Source of the DNA: Deltaproteobacteria bacterium
Lineage (GTDB): Bacteria > Desulfobacterota > GWC2-55-46
Length of the DNA: 7,952 bases
NCBI GenBank assembly: GCA_016234955.1
Contig: JACRNN010000088.1
Coordinates: 1 to 7,952, forward strand
Direction of reading: 5' to 3'
Made by a program: the position numbers and the translations under genes. Below the pieces are notes generated by a model. That model ran no database searches. It was not told where the DNA came from and saw only the letters and a program-made list of their open reading frames with translations. Below are positions 1 through 5,120 of the stretch, in pieces. Numbering within the stretch: position 1 is the first letter of the stretch; each line of letters begins with the position of its first letter.

Positions 1-659
1 AATACGAAGTTGTTCTTGTTTATCATGCCGCCTATCTTGAAGACGGTATTGCCGCCATCCCTCTTGATATGGACCCAGACCCTCCTGAAGTAGACGAAAA
101 AGGCGAGTATGAAGCCCAGGGCCATGACCAGCGTGCCGGCCCAGACTATGTTGGTGCCGGGGTCCTTGTTTATCGAGAGCCCCGAGTACATCGTCCCGCG
201 GTAACCCGTGAACACGAGGTCCTCGTCCGAGTTCGGTATCGCCGGGAAGACCCCGGGGTACTTGAGGAACAGCCACGGCCTGGACACGAGCTTATCCCCG
301 TTATAGACCTCGAGCATCACGGCCGGGTTCTTCGCCTCGGCTGAATTCGAGTATACCGAATTGGTCTTTTCGTCATACGCGAAGTCGGCTACGTAGCCTA
401 TCGGCTTTACCGCATAGGGGCTGCCCGGCAGAGGCGTAAGCGTGTTCCATCCGGCAATGACCTGGGGGTCCGTCTCGCCCGTCTTTTTCCTCTTTATGGC
501 GACCCCCGCCTCCTCTATCCTGTCCCACGCCGTGCCGTAGCTGCTCTGGTAGAAGCGTATCCCCTTGTAGTAAAGCGGCTCGTTGACCCATATCTGCCTG
601 GTAAGCACCTCTTTGCCGCCCTCGATAACGGTCAAGAGGCTGTTGTACAAGAACCGCCG
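1..659 (-). pseudogene. resB: C-terminal fragment of ResB (cytochrome c biogenesis), frame-shifted from its N-terminal part and cut by the window edge
   Basis: Translating the minus strand from 659 to the left edge gives 219 codons without a stop, in a frame different from the upstream resB fragment. The protein is clearly the periplasmic and C-terminal part of ResB. It contains NEPLYYKGIRFYQSSYG, which matches the family's 'VNEPL-Y-G-FYQSSYG' signature, then a periplasmic region, a segment FTGYRGTMYSGLSINKDPG, a last membrane helix encoded at about 155 to 87 (IVWAGTLVMALGFILAFFV), and a cytoplasmic tail beginning RRVWVHIK. There is no start codon or ribosome binding site suited to independent translation, so I read it as the tail of the gene beginning at 1294. 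The frame is open at position 1, so the true C-terminus lies outside the window. ResB with ResC/CcsA forms the System II haem-export and ligation complex; ResC would be expected just beyond the left edge. Confidence 0.85.
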
Positions 660-1294
660 ACGTAGACGGCCTTGAAGTCCTTATATCCGGCGAAACCGCC
701 CACTATCGCGCCGAGCAGTATCAGAAGAAGGCTTATGTGCGTGACGTCCGAGCCCAGGCGCCCCACGACCCCTTTCCAGGCATAGATGGCCGTTGAGCCG
801 TCCCCGGACGGGTACTCGACGAACTTGTACCTCCTGGCCTTGAGCAGGTCTATCGCCCTCTGCCTGACCGCCTCCGGTCCGTCGCTCACGGTGGCCGTCG
901 CGTTATGCGAGAACCTGTCTATGACCTGCGGGTCGAACTTGCCGGGCTTGTGGTGGATAAGGCCCTTCCACTTGGGCGGGAACCTCTCGAACGTGCATAC
1001 GATTATGTTGAGCGTGAGGGCGGCAAGGAACGCCATGAACCAGTAGGAGTGGTACATGTCGTTCAAGCGGAGGGCGAGTATAGCCTTCGTCCACTTCTCG
1101 CCGTACTGCGCGAGGTACGCCTCCACCGGCTGGTTCTGCTCGACCACGGTGCCGAATATCGAGACTATCGCGAGCGTTATCAGTACAAAGAGCGTCAGCT
1201 TTAATGAATTGAAAAAATACCAGACCTTCGACCCTATGGTCCGGTACCACGGTTTGGCCCCTTCTACGGGCCCCTGTTTCGAGTTTTCCGCCAT
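632..1294 (-). CDS. resB: N-terminal fragment of ResB, System II cytochrome c maturation (truncated by a frame break)
   Basis: The 220-residue product has three membrane helices (about residues 31-49, 81-102 and 185-203). The third begins THISLLLILLGA, where a conserved ResB histidine (H186) lies. In the family, ResB works with ResC/CcsA to carry haem across the membrane and attach it to CXXCH motifs of apocytochromes. I chose the ATG at 1294 (MAENSK) because the reading frame further upstream, to 1342, overlaps the TPR gene; this start lies 13 bp after that gene's stop codon. A GGGG stretch (AGGGGAAG) lies just before it. The protein ends prematurely: after YKDFKAVYVGG it reads SCTTAS and stops at 632-634. 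The rest of ResB continues in another frame from about 653 leftwards. A frame change of k = 1 (mod 3) missing bases would rejoin the parts. Homology is sure; whether the gene is dead or misassembled is not. Confidence 0.85.
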   Translation of the reverse strand: MAENSKQGPVEGAKPWYRTIGSKVWYFFNSLKLTLFVLITLAIVSIFGTVVEQNQPVEAYLAQYGEKWTKAILALRLNDMYHSYWFMAFLAALTLNIIVCTFERFPPKWKGLIHHKPGKFDPQVIDRFSHNATATVSDGPEAVRQRAIDLLKARRYKFVEYPSGDGSTAIYAWKGVVGRLGSDVTHISLLLILLGAIVGGFAGYKDFKAVYVGGSCTTAS

Positions 1295-1307
1295 CTTCCC
1301 CTGCGAC

Positions 1308-1874
1308 CTACTTTCTGTTTGTCTGGGCGTTTGTCTGCGCAAGGAACTCGGAGGCGGCCTTGCCTATCTGGCTCTCCGGATTGATGACCCTGGCCTTCTC
1401 CCATGCCTCTTTTGCCGCCCACATGTCACCGAGACCATAGGCGAGTATGAACCCCTTGGTGAGCAGTATCCTCTGGTGGTAAGGGTTCTTCCTGATGCCC
1501 TCGTTTACGTAACGGAGCCCTTCGACGGAGTTGCCCATGTAGTGTACGGAGAGCCCGAGGTTGTTGTATATCTCGGCGTCGTCCGGCCTGAGGCCGAGCG
1601 CCCTCTTATAGAACTCGGCGGCCTCCGTGAACTGCTTGGCCTCGAAATAGACGTCGGCAAGGCGCATGACGAGGTCGACGTCCTTCGGGTTCGCGTCCAG
1701 CCTCGACTTGAGGTCCGCCGTCACCGCGTTGAAGTTCGAGGCCCGCGGCTCATTCGCAACGCCGGGGCCCGCGGCCTGCCTCGATGACGACCTTGAGCCG
1801 ACGTAGTAGCCGCCGGCGCCGAATATGACGACGGCCGCGACTACAACGGCTATGGTCAAAGTCTTGTTCCCCAC
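1308..1874 (-). CDS. Membrane-anchored TPR protein, likely cytochrome c maturation accessory
   Basis: The 188-residue protein starts with an uncleaved-looking membrane helix (about residues 5-26). A low-complexity linker (to about 50) follows, then three tetratricopeptide-like repeats at about 66-99, 100-132 and 134-167; the first two carry typical TPR spacing (LADVYFEAKQFTEAAEFYKRAL, then YNNLGLSVHYMGNSVEGL). The start codon is GTG, with AGGGGA about 7 nt upstream; no ATG is available before residue 69. It lies 15 bp after the lipoprotein gene and 13 bp before resB, so the three are probably one transcript. The layout of an N-terminal anchor plus periplasmic TPRs recalls CcmI/NrfG-like proteins, which hold apocytochrome c during haem attachment. 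With resB next door, that role is a reasonable inference, but TPR domains are generic and the partner is not shown by sequence. Confidence 0.8.
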   Translation of the reverse strand: MGNKTLTIAVVVAAVVIFGAGGYYVGSRSSSRQAAGPGVANEPRASNFNAVTADLKSRLDANPKDVDLVMRLADVYFEAKQFTEAAEFYKRALGLRPDDAEIYNNLGLSVHYMGNSVEGLRYVNEGIRKNPYHQRILLTKGFILAYGLGDMWAAKEAWEKARVINPESQIGKAASEFLAQTNAQTNRK

Positions 1875-1889
1875 GCTGTTCCCCTTTTT

Positions 1890-2306
1890 TTAGTGGCTCA
1901 GGCTCGCAAACCGCGCATCGACCGCCTTCCGGATAGAGAGTATGTCCATCCCCTGCCCGTGTAGCTCGTAGGCCATGAACGCCTCGTCCTGACAGACGTC
2001 GCAGTGCCTGGCGTGCTCGTCCACGTAGCAGGTGAGGAGGCTCTTGTGCCCGAAGTTCTTCTTGCATTCGCAGTAGCAATGGAGGCTGTCGAGCACCTCG
2101 GGTATCTCCCTCGCTATCTCATACGCATGAGCCGTGGCCCCCGTGAACTCAATCGGCGAGAGCGTCATTCTGGTCTCGCCCCCGCGGAGCCCGGCGGCGT
2201 TCTTCACCTCCGTCTTCGAGCCCTTGCACGAGGTCAATAGAAAAAAAACGGACAACGCGATGAATGTGAAGACAATCGTCTGGCGGCGCGCAATTACACC
2301 CTTCAT
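1890..2306 (-). CDS. Small PCYCGC-type lipoprotein with six clustered cysteines
   Basis: The 138-residue product begins with a basic stretch and hydrophobic helix ending in a lipobox, LLTSC (Cys27), so it should be a lipid-anchored extracytoplasmic protein. The mature part carries HCYCEC (C77, C79, C81), then GHKSLLTCYVDEHARHC, then DVC (C93, C102, C105), followed by an amphipathic C-terminal helix IRKAVDARF. This order matches the PCYCGC-motif family, whose members read P-C-Y-C-G-C, GHKS-L-C, then C-VC and an IR-IDE-Y tail; here the Pro and Gly of the signature are His and Glu. The family's function is not established; metal binding or thiol chemistry is suggested by the cysteines. I chose the ATG at 2306, preceded by a strong GGGAGGG site, over an upstream frame reaching 2453 that runs through repeat DNA. 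It is followed 15 bp later by the TPR gene, then resB, which hints at a role beside cytochrome maturation. Confidence 0.85.
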   Translation of the reverse strand: MKGVIARRQTIVFTFIALSVFFLLTSCKGSKTEVKNAAGLRGGETRMTLSPIEFTGATAHAYEIAREIPEVLDSLHCYCECKKNFGHKSLLTCYVDEHARHCDVCQDEAFMAYELHGQGMDILSIRKAVDARFASLSH

Positions 2307-2378
2307 CTCTTCCCTCCCCCTGTACACAGGCCCGTTGAGCGCCGGACCGCCTTGCTTGCGGCCATTATGGTTAAAATT

Positions 2379-2396
2379 CCCCGCAGCAAGCTGCGG
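2379..2396. repeat. Hairpin of the GCAAGC-apex repeat family
   Basis: The bases CCGCAGC-AA-GCTGCGG at 2381-2396 form a perfect 7-bp inverted repeat around AA, preceded by two more C and the leader ATT. The leader plus C-rich arm matches the copies at 2443 and 4395, but here the right arm is cut short (ATAA follows instead of GGGGAAT). Confidence 0.6.
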
Positions 2397-2428
2397 ATAA
2401 TTTTCAAGTAAGGAATTTATCGTTTGTA

Positions 2429-2478
2429 ATTCGCTCGCTCCTCCCCGCAGCAAGCTACGGGGAATCCGCTTGCTATGC
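2429..2478 (-). repeat. Repeat module D, copy 1 (inverted relative to the copy at 4310-4361)
   Basis: On the minus strand this reads GCATAGCAAGCG, a spacer, then a hairpin with arms CCCCGTAGC / GCTGCGGGG (8 of 9 pairs, at 2443-2462), then AGCGAGCGAAT. The same order of blocks (GCATAGC-AGCG, a CCCGC-AGCTTG-GCGGGG hairpin, AGCGAGCGAAT) occurs on the plus strand at 4310-4361 between rnfE and rnfA. The arms differ at several bases, but the outer words are nearly identical. Confidence 0.65.
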
Positions 2479-2556
2479 TTGTCGAAGCCGTCCGCAGCCT
2501 CTCAAACATGCCGGGCGGGCCGCGCCCTCATATGCTTTTCATGGTAACAGGAAAAG

Positions 2557-2591
2557 ATTAAAATACAATTAACACAGGATTAGGTTATCAA
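2557..2591 (-). promoter_or_regulatory. Weak candidate promoter for the lipoprotein-TPR-resB set
   Basis: On the minus strand a TTGATA (2591-2586, one mismatch to TTGACA) is followed after 17 bp by TTGTAT, a poor -10 box; another AT-rich word, TTTAAT, lies a few bases beyond. This is the most AT-rich part of an otherwise GC-rich gap and points toward the lipoprotein gene. The match is weak, and the distance to the start codon (about 255 bp) is long, so this is only a candidate. Confidence 0.2.
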
Positions 2592-2597
2592 AGGAAT

Positions 2598-2613
2598 CGG
2601 CCGAACAAGGCCG
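2598..2613 (-). terminator. Possible weak terminator or hairpin after rnfB
   Basis: The minus strand reads CGGCC-TTGTTC-GGCCG, a 5-bp all-GC stem about 43 nt after the rnfB stop. No run of T follows (ATTCCTTTG), so it does not meet the usual pattern for intrinsic termination. It may be a pause or processing site, or nothing. Confidence 0.25.
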
Positions 2614-2655
2614 CGCGAAGAGGCGGTCTATGGAACCTCCCGGACGTTTTAACGT

Positions 2656-3516
2656 TTATATGGCTTTCTTTTTCCGGGAGGCGTAAAAGGCGTCCCTTGT
2701 CACCAACTCTTCTACGCCGAAGAGGATGCACCTGGTCGGGCACCTCTTTATCGACTCGTCGTTCTGCGGCGCGAGCGAGTAGTTCACCACCGCGAGGTTG
2801 TCCTTGATGACTATGCCGCCGGGGACGCCGCAGTCCTTGACGCAGAGCGAACAGGCGATGCAGGAGACCTTGCATACCTTCTTCGCGTAGGCGCCCTTGT
2901 CCCTGCTCCTGCAGTAGACGAAGAGCTTGTGGTCCTCCGGGTGCATCTCTATTATGTCCCTCGGACACGCCCTAACGCATGCGCCGCACCCGACGCATTT
3001 GTCATGGAAGACTACCGGCAGGCCGTTGCCGTCCATCGCCATTGCGTCGAACTTGCAGGCGTCCACGCACTCGCCGTAGCCTAAGCACCCGTACGCGCAG
3101 CTCTTGTCGCCGCCGGTTATGTGTGCGGCGGTGCACGTCATCTCGCCCCTGTAGCTCGCCCTTCTCTCGGCCTCGGCGTCCCCCCCCCTGCATAGCACCA
3201 CGGCTATCATCCTATTGTGCTCCCCGGCTTCCACGCCGAGGATCTCGGCGACCTTTACGGCCGTGTCCTTTCCTCCGGCAACGCACGCGCTTGGCAGGGC
3301 CTCGCCGGCTATCAACTTCTCCGCGAGCATCCTGCACCCCGGGTATCCGCAGCCGCCGCAGTTGCTGCCGGGCAGCGCGCCGGTCACGGCCTCGACGCGC
3401 GGGTCCTCCTCGACCTTGAGCTTTTCATCCGCGAAGGCGAGGAAGAGCGCGAGGGCCGCGCCTATCCCGCCCATGCTGACAGCCGATATAATGACATTGC
3501 TCGATATCATAATCAC
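2656..3516 (-). CDS. rnfB: RnfB, iron-sulfur subunit of the Rnf complex
   Basis: The 286-residue protein is the ferredoxin-like electron entry subunit. A membrane helix at about residues 7-28 anchors it. Next comes the RnfB [4Fe-4S] domain CGGCGYPGC with C53, C56, C61 and C78. A cysteine-rich region follows (C140, C144, C150, C154), then a classic ferredoxin motif CVGCGACVRACP (C174, C177, C180, C184) and a further set (C215, C219, C222, C225, C229), ending in KRCPTRC (C259, C263). These match RnfB proteins with multiple clusters that pass electrons from ferredoxin toward the membrane flavins. The start is taken as GTG at 3516, with CAGGAG 8 nt upstream; an ATG two codons later (3510) is the alternative. 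It follows rnfA by 23 bp and is the last rnf gene. A run of nine G (coding strand, plus coordinates 3180-3188) encodes R110-G-G-D113 without breaking the frame. Confidence 0.96.
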   Translation of the reverse strand: MIMISSNVIISAVSMGGIGAALALFLAFADEKLKVEEDPRVEAVTGALPGSNCGGCGYPGCRMLAEKLIAGEALPSACVAGGKDTAVKVAEILGVEAGEHNRMIAVVLCRGGDAEAERRASYRGEMTCTAAHITGGDKSCAYGCLGYGECVDACKFDAMAMDGNGLPVVFHDKCVGCGACVRACPRDIIEMHPEDHKLFVYCRSRDKGAYAKKVCKVSCIACSLCVKDCGVPGGIVIKDNLAVVNYSLAPQNDESIKRCPTRCILFGVEELVTRDAFYASRKKKAI

Positions 3517-3539
3517 CGGAGGGGCTCCTGAGCGCCTCC

Positions 3540-4124
3540 TTACCCCCTTATAAGTCCGGCAAAGCCCATGAACGCGAGGGCCATCATGCTGGCTATTATT
3601 AAAGTTATGGATATCCCCTGGAAAGGCTTCGGTATGTCCGCGAACTCAAGCTCTTCCCTTATCCCGGACATCATCAGTATGGCGAGCGTAAAGCCAACGC
3701 CCGTGGCAAAGCCGAAGATGATCGATTCCACGTAATTATATTCCCTCAGGACCATGAAAAGGGCAAGCCCCAGGACCGCGCAGTTGGTGGTGATGAGCGG
3801 CAGATAGATGCCGAGCGCCCTGTATATCGCGGGGCTCGATTTGCGCAGGTACATCTCCACAAGCTGCACGAGAGCCGCTATGGCGATGATGAACGCCACG
3901 TATTCGAGGAACGGGACGTTGAACCTTATAAGGATATAGTTGTATATGGGCCATGTCACGGCCGCAGTCAGCGTCATGACGAAGGTGGTGGCAAGGCCCA
4001 TGTTCAGGGCGTTCTCCGTCTTGTTGGAGACCCCCACGAAAGGGCATATCCCCAGGAAGTATGTAAGGACGAAGTTGTTTATGAGCGAGGCGGATATGAA
4101 TATCAGTATCAGCTTCAAGGTCAC
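3540..4124 (-). CDS. rnfA: RnfA, integral membrane subunit of the Rnf complex
   Basis: The 194-residue, strongly hydrophobic protein should have six membrane helices, as in the RnfA/RnfE/NqrD/NqrE family. The signature NNFVLTYFLGICPFVGVS holds C27, and ITTNCAVLG holds C115. In structures of Rnf and Nqr, paired cysteines of the two homologous subunits bind a [2Fe-2S] cluster in the membrane core; the residues are present here, and the cluster is known from relatives only. The start is GTG at 4124, with AGGAG right before it. That Shine-Dalgarno lies just outside the end of the repeat element that fills the gap from rnfE, so translation signals seem intact despite the insertion. The stop is 23 bp before rnfB, and a GGAGG follows it directly. 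Confidence 0.96.
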   Translation of the reverse strand: MTLKLILIFISASLINNFVLTYFLGICPFVGVSNKTENALNMGLATTFVMTLTAAVTWPIYNYILIRFNVPFLEYVAFIIAIAALVQLVEMYLRKSSPAIYRALGIYLPLITTNCAVLGLALFMVLREYNYVESIIFGFATGVGFTLAILMMSGIREELEFADIPKPFQGISITLIIASMMALAFMGFAGLIRG

Positions 4125-4186
4125 AATCTCCTGACAGGCTGTTGAAAAAGTCCATCTACTGCGTTGTCATCGTCGCTCGTCACTGC

Positions 4187-4207
4187 GGCGTACGGAAAAA
4201 GTACGCC
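4187..4207. repeat. Hairpin GGCGTAC/GTACGCC in element 1
   Basis: GGCGTAC (4187-4193) and GTACGCC (4201-4207) form a perfect 7-bp stem with a GGAAAAA loop. It lies directly against the shared module A hairpin. Confidence 0.6.
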
Positions 4208-4250
4208 TTCCCATTGCAATTGTAAAGACGCAATGGGAACCCTGCCTCAC
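4208..4250. repeat. Module A, copy in element 1
   Basis: This 43-bp module matches 6919-6961 at all but one base and in the same orientation. It contains the inverted repeat TTCCCATTGC (4208-4217) and GCAATGGGAA (4230-4239) around a 12-nt loop, followed by CCCTGCCTCAC. A short similar tail (CTCGAC) continues in both copies. Confidence 0.75.
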
Positions 4251-4269
4251 TCCTCGACGCCTTCGGGGC

Positions 4270-4291
4270 ACCCACGCCAAGTGGCGTGGGT
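4270..4291. repeat. Strong hairpin ACCCACGCC/GGCGTGGGT in element 1
   Basis: A perfect 9-bp GC-rich stem with the four-base loop AAGT. It is not found in element 2. In mRNA between rnfE and rnfA it would be a stable structure. Confidence 0.65.
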
Positions 4292-4309
4292 CGGGAGCTA
4301 TTTCAACAT

Positions 4310-4361
4310 GCATAGCGAGCGCCCAGCCCGCAGCTTGGCTAGCGGGGCTAAGCGAGCGAAT
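4310..4361 (+). repeat. Repeat module D, copy 2
   Basis: The blocks GCATAGCGAGCG, an imperfect hairpin AGCCCGC...GCGGGGCT, and AGCGAGCGAAT repeat, in the opposite orientation, those at 2429-2478. This ties element 1 to the hairpin DNA downstream of rnfB. Confidence 0.6.
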
Positions 4362-4372
4362 CGGATATAGAT

Positions 4373-4423
4373 ACTTCCTTACATGTCGAAGATTCCCCGC
4401 GGCAAGCCGCGGGGAGCTTCAAC
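4373..4423 (+). repeat. Module B, copy in element 1
   Basis: This 51-bp module runs from ACTTCCTTACATGTCGAAG through a perfect 9-bp hairpin (CCCCGCGGC-AA-GCCGCGGGG, 4395-4414) to AGCTTCAAC. The reverse complement of 6868-6919 is the same except in the loop. Its end merges into a partial copy of the element's terminal repeat (4418-4429). Confidence 0.75.
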
Positions 4424-4458
4424 AGCCTGAACGGACGCGAGGGTTTTTCAACAGCCTG

Positions 4459-5088
4459 CTAATGCGTCTCTGTCCCGGCGGCCTTCTTAGCGGAAATATA
4501 GTTGACAAGGGCGATCAAGGTGCCGAAGACGAGGAACGCGCCCGCGGGCAGTATCATGACTATCCAGGGCTCGAACCACGCGCCAGGCAATATCTTGAAC
4601 TTAAGGAGGCTCCCGAAGCCGAGAAGCTCTCTTATGGACCCCATGGTGGCGAGGCTCAAGGTAAAGCCTATGCCTATGCCGAGGGCGTCCATGATCGACG
4701 GCAGTACGGGGTTTTTCTGGGCGAAGGCCTCCGCCCTCCCGAGTATTATGCAGTTGACGACTATCAGCGGGACGTAGGGCCCGAGCGCCTTAGAGATCGC
4801 CGGGAACTTCGCGGCGAGGAACATGTCGGCGACCGTGACGAGGAGCGCGATGATGACGACATACGCCGCGATCCTCACCTGCGGGGCGACGTAGCGCCTG
4901 ACGGCCGAGATGATGATATTGGAGCCGAGCAGGACAAAGAGCGTGGCAAGCCCCATCGATATCCCGTTTATAACCGAGTTCGTGACGGCAAGGGTCGGAC
5001 AAGTCCCGAGGACGAGCCTGAATGGAGGTATATCCTGCCAGAGCCCCTTTTTAAACTCGTACCAGAGCGAATGTGTTCCGTCTGCCAT
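4459..5088 (-). CDS. rnfE: RnfE, integral membrane subunit of the Rnf complex
   Basis: The 209-residue membrane protein is the partner and homologue of RnfA, with about six helices. LVLGTCPTLAVTNS carries C30 and VVNCIILGRAEAFA carries C113, matching the conserved cysteines thought to share a [2Fe-2S] cluster with RnfA. The sequence NGISMGLATLFVLLGSNIIIS and the motif MGSIRELLGFGS are typical of RnfE/NqrD. The ATG at 5088 has AGGAG seven bases upstream and lies 32 bp after the rnfG stop. The TAG stop is directly followed by the terminal repeat of element 1, which separates rnfE from rnfA by 334 bp. These two genes are usually adjacent in CDGEAB operons. Confidence 0.96.
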   Translation of the reverse strand: MADGTHSLWYEFKKGLWQDIPPFRLVLGTCPTLAVTNSVINGISMGLATLFVLLGSNIIISAVRRYVAPQVRIAAYVVIIALLVTVADMFLAAKFPAISKALGPYVPLIVVNCIILGRAEAFAQKNPVLPSIMDALGIGIGFTLSLATMGSIRELLGFGSLLKFKILPGAWFEPWIVMILPAGAFLVFGTLIALVNYISAKKAAGTETH

Positions 5089-5120
5089 AATAATACTCCT
5101 TGACTTAGGCGTCGATACCC

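Larger units (their letters stand above)
2307..2655. other. Intergenic gap between rnfB and the lipoprotein gene, with repeat-family hairpins
   Basis: This 349-bp stretch has no credible gene. The minus-strand frame through it (to 2453) only extends the lipoprotein gene backwards through hairpins. It contains a CG-rich hairpin close behind rnfB (2598-2613), an AT-rich patch (about 2550-2580) that might hold a promoter for the lipoprotein-TPR-resB set, one copy of a repeat module shared with the rnfE-rnfA gap (2429-2478), and a second related hairpin (2379-2396). The gap separates the rnf genes from the cytochrome maturation genes, so the two sets need not be cotranscribed. Confidence 0.7.
4135..4458. 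mobile_element. Composite palindromic element 1 (MITE-like) between rnfE and rnfA
   Basis: This 324-bp stretch is bounded by perfect 15-bp inverted repeats: CAGGCTGTTGAAAAA at 4135-4149 and its reverse complement at 4444-4458. A third, partial copy (12 bp) of the right end sits at 4418-4429. Inside are several hairpins: GGCGTAC/GTACGCC (4187-4207), TTCCCATTGC/GCAATGGGAA (4208-4239), a 9-bp ACCCACGCC/GGCGTGGGT (4270-4291), and a 9-bp CCCCGCGGC/GCCGCGGGG (4395-4414). No protein is credible within it, so any mobility would be non-autonomous. I see no clear target-site duplication. It begins at the base after the rnfE stop codon (mRNA sense) and ends 10 bp before the rnfA start. MITE, REP-like repeat and remnant of an insertion sequence are all possible. 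Confidence 0.7.

Noticed and set aside
69..344. Plus-strand open frame opposite resB
   Set aside because: It is opposite a clearly conserved ResB translation, is rich in charged residues typical of antisense frames in GC-rich DNA, and has no recognisable features.
632..670. Programmed -1 frameshift in resB
   Set aside because: There is no slippery heptamer at the overlap of the two frames, and conserved sequence appears to be missing at the junction, so a deletion or assembly error explains it better.
1056..1787. Plus-strand open frame of 243 codons opposite resB and the TPR gene
   Set aside because: It spans two conserved minus-strand genes and shows no domain or membrane pattern.
1890..2453. 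Longer lipoprotein reading frame with a start at 2453
   Set aside because: It runs through hairpin repeats and would bury the signal peptide. The ATG at 2306 has a strong Shine-Dalgarno and starts a proper lipoprotein signal.
4164..4370. Small plus-strand open frame within element 1
   Set aside because: It is translated hairpin repeat sequence, without a ribosome binding site or any transposase-like motif.
4462..5103. Long plus-strand open frame opposite rnfE (213 codons)
   Set aside because: It mirrors rnfE codons on the opposite strand; its composition (many Arg, Asp, Glu, Gly) is that of an antisense shadow.
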